NCBI GenBank assembly: GCA_947631005.1
Contig: CANRJR010000002.1
Span: 1 to 64,000 of the forward strand
Direction of reading: 5' to 3'
DNA length: 64,000 bases
Source: an uncultured Clostridia bacterium
Lineage (GTDB): Bacteria; Bacillota; Clostridia; Christensenellales; Borkfalkiaceae
Positions 62,648 through 64,000 of the stretch are shown here, one piece after another (positions within the stretch are counted from its first letter, which is position 1; the number at the start of each line of letters is the position of its first letter). The notes under the pieces were generated by a model. The model was not told the origin of the DNA, searched no databases, and saw only the letters and a list, made by a program, of their open reading frames with translations. The position numbers and the translations under genes are program-made.

Positions 62648-64000
62648 TTATACGATGTAATCGCGGTCGCTCGCGGCTTTGTCGAGCTCGGTTTTCTGCG
62701 CCTCGTAACCGGGCTTTCCGAGCAGGGCGAACGTCGCTTTCTTGCCCGCTTCCACGCCGGGCTGGTTGAACGTGTTGATGTTGAACATCGCGCCCGCGTA
62801 CGCCGTCTGCAATTCGAAGAAGAAGAGCAGCTGACCGAGGGTGAACTCGTTTACTTCGGGCAGGTTGATGGTGTAGTTGAGCCGTCCCGCCTTGGTGAGC
62901 GCGTACGCCGTCGCCTTGTTCTCCGCCTGGATGAGCTCTTCCATGGTGTGCCCGCCGAGGAAAGATACGTCGGGAATGTTCTCGCATCCGTGCGGGATGG
63001 GGGACTTTTCCTTATACGACCCGACCGAGAGGAAGGTGACGACCTTGTCGTAAGGACCTTCGGTATAGAGCTGGACCTGCGAATGCTGGTCGGTGACGCC
63101 GAGTGCCTTCACGGGGGTCTGACCGACGTTGCAGGGCTTGCCCGCGAGCGTCTCGTTCTTGCCGAGCGATTCCGCCCAAAGCTGCGCGTACCAATCGGAG
63201 ACGTAGCGCAGGTTGTCCGAATAGGGCATGAGCACGCCGATATTTTTGCCTTCGGACATCGCGATGAATTGCAGGGTCGCGGCGAGGAGGGCGGGATTCT
63301 TGCGCAAATCGTTGATCTTGCAGATCCTGTCCATATATGCCGCGCCTTTGAGCATGGCTTTGATGTCGATGCCGAGCACGGCGGCGGGGAGAAGTCCCAC
63401 GGGGGAGAGTTCGGAGAATCTGCCGCCCACGCCGTCGCCGAGCACGAACGACTTCACGCCGCCGAGTTCCTTGCTGATCTTCACGAGATTGCCGCGGGAG
63501 GCGTCCGTCGTAAAGATCACATGGTCTTTCACGTCTACGCCCGCCTTGCGCAGGAGGTCGGAGATGATGAGGTATTGCGCCATGGTCTCGCTCGTCGCGC
63601 CCGACTTGGAAATGACGTTGAAGCAGGTCTTTTTCACGTCGATCACGTCGAGCAGTTCTTTCATGCGGACGGGGTCGACGTTATCTTCCACGAAGAAGCG
63701 CGGACCTTTCCGTTTGGTGCGCGGGAGGTCGTTGTAATGCAGGTGGCAGAGGGCGTTGAACGCCATGGTCGGACCGAGCGCAGAGCCGCCGATGCCGAGC
63801 ACGACGAACGCCTCGAACTTCTTGCGGATCGCCCGCGCGGTGGCGATGATGTCTTTTACGACTTCGGTCTGGTTGTAGGGCAGTTCCGTCCAACCCATAA
63901 AGAGTTCGTCTTTGCCGCGGTTCTGCATCACATAGGCGTGCGCCTGTTTGGAGAACCACTTATACCCGTCGAGCGTCCTCTGGGAGATGCCGCGTGCGCC
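62648..64000 (-). CDS. pgi: Glucose-6-phosphate isomerase (5' end outside window)
   Basis: Pgi interconverts glucose-6-phosphate and fructose-6-phosphate, the latter being the GlmS substrate. The frame is open to the window edge, so the start codon lies beyond 64000; about 450 residues are visible. Motifs include VLGIGGSALGP, SKSGATSET, the signature GDGVGGRFSELSPVG, and QLLFFFELQTAYAG near the end. The visible length already approaches the whole of Gram-positive Pgi, so little is missing. Confidence 0.97.
   Translation of the reverse strand, partial: GARGISQRTLDGYKWFSKQAHAYVMQNRGKDELFMGWTELPYNQTEVVKDIIATARAIRKKFEAFVVLGIGGSALGPTMAFNALCHLHYNDLPRTKRKGPRFFVEDNVDPVRMKELLDVIDVKKTCFNVISKSGATSETMAQYLIISDLLRKAGVDVKDHVIFTTDASRGNLVKISKELGGVKSFVLGDGVGGRFSELSPVGLLPAAVLGIDIKAMLKGAAYMDRICKINDLRKNPALLAATLQFIAMSEGKNIGVLMPYSDNLRYVSDWYAQLWAESLGKNETLAGKPCNVGQTPVKALGVTDQHSQVQLYTEGPYDKVVTFLSVGSYKEKSPIPHGCENIPDVSFLGGHTMEELIQAENKATAYALTKAGRLNYTINLPEVNEFTLGQLLFFFELQTAYAGAMFNINTFNQPGVEAGKKATFALLGKPGYEAQKTELDKAASDRDYIV

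Overview
This looks like a high-GC (high fifties percent by eye) low-complexity-of-strand chromosome segment from a Bacillota/Clostridia-type bacterium, possibly one of the uncultured gut lineages. Reasons: rpsB-tsf-pyrH-frr-uppS-cdsA-dxr-rseP and plsX-rnc-smc-ftsY-ylxM-ffh-rpsP-khpA gene orders, ECF-transporter S components under TPP and FMN riboswitches, TrmFO, HslVU, a VanW-domain protein, and BspA/GLUG-type surface lipoproteins. The taxon is inference; the gene content is read directly. I found no rRNA, tRNA, CRISPR array, prophage or transposase gene.

Layout. 1-6.5 kb: a repeat cluster, then a four-gene amino-sugar operon (stand-alone GlmU-C-like acyltransferase, GlmM with a lysine-rich tail, GlmS, membrane UDP-GlcNAc 4,6-dehydratase). 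6.5-17.2 kb: accessory-looking zone with two large surface lipoproteins (GLUG/InlB-like, 1682 aa; BspA-type LRR, 764 aa) around rpsB-tsf, and three repeat clusters. 17.2-23.3 kb: pyrH, frr, uppS, cdsA, dxr, rseP and an unknown gene with its own strong promoter. 23.4-28.1 kb (minus strand): ThiT-like transporter behind a TPP riboswitch, mnmG, dnaA. 28.2-31.9 kb: recF, PHP phosphoesterase, VanW protein, rplS. 32.1-44.2 kb: a tightly packed run of GT-C-like membrane protein, comM, dprA, topA, trmFO, hslV, hslU, Sel1 protein, hisS, trxA. 44.3-51.8 kb: FMN riboswitch and ribU, then tsaE-tsaB-rimI-hydrolase-membrane MurF-ddl, then obgE-yhbY. 51.8-53.1 kb: the densest repeat cluster and a minus-strand HAD phosphatase. 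53.1-62.6 kb: plsX-rnc-smc-ftsY and ylxM-ffh-rpsP-khpA-cupin. 62.6-64 kb: pgi on the minus strand, cut by the window edge.

How it works together. Most genes serve growth: cell-wall and lipid precursors (GlmM/GlmS, UppS, Dxr, CdsA, PlsX, MurF, Ddl), translation and tRNA modification (S2, EF-Ts, RRF, L19, S16, HisS, MnmG, TrmFO, TsaE/TsaB, Obg, YhbY, KhpA), SRP targeting (FtsY, Ffh, YlxM) and DNA maintenance (DnaA, RecF, TopA, SMC, DprA). Most promoters I can read are near-consensus sigma-A sites with 17-bp spacing.

Most notable: (i) an 8-G homopolymer inside a 15-bp promoter spacer ahead of the LRR surface lipoprotein, a classic layout for phase variation; (ii) three genes (tsaE, obgE, HAD) whose promoter -10 box ends exactly 6 nt before the ATG, which predicts leaderless mRNAs; (iii) a MITE-like repeat family with TGTCATTTCG termini and variable internal palindromes in every large intergenic gap; (iv) a complete GlcN-1-P branch operon using a stand-alone GlmU-C-like protein; (v) membrane-domain fusions on ThiT and MurF.
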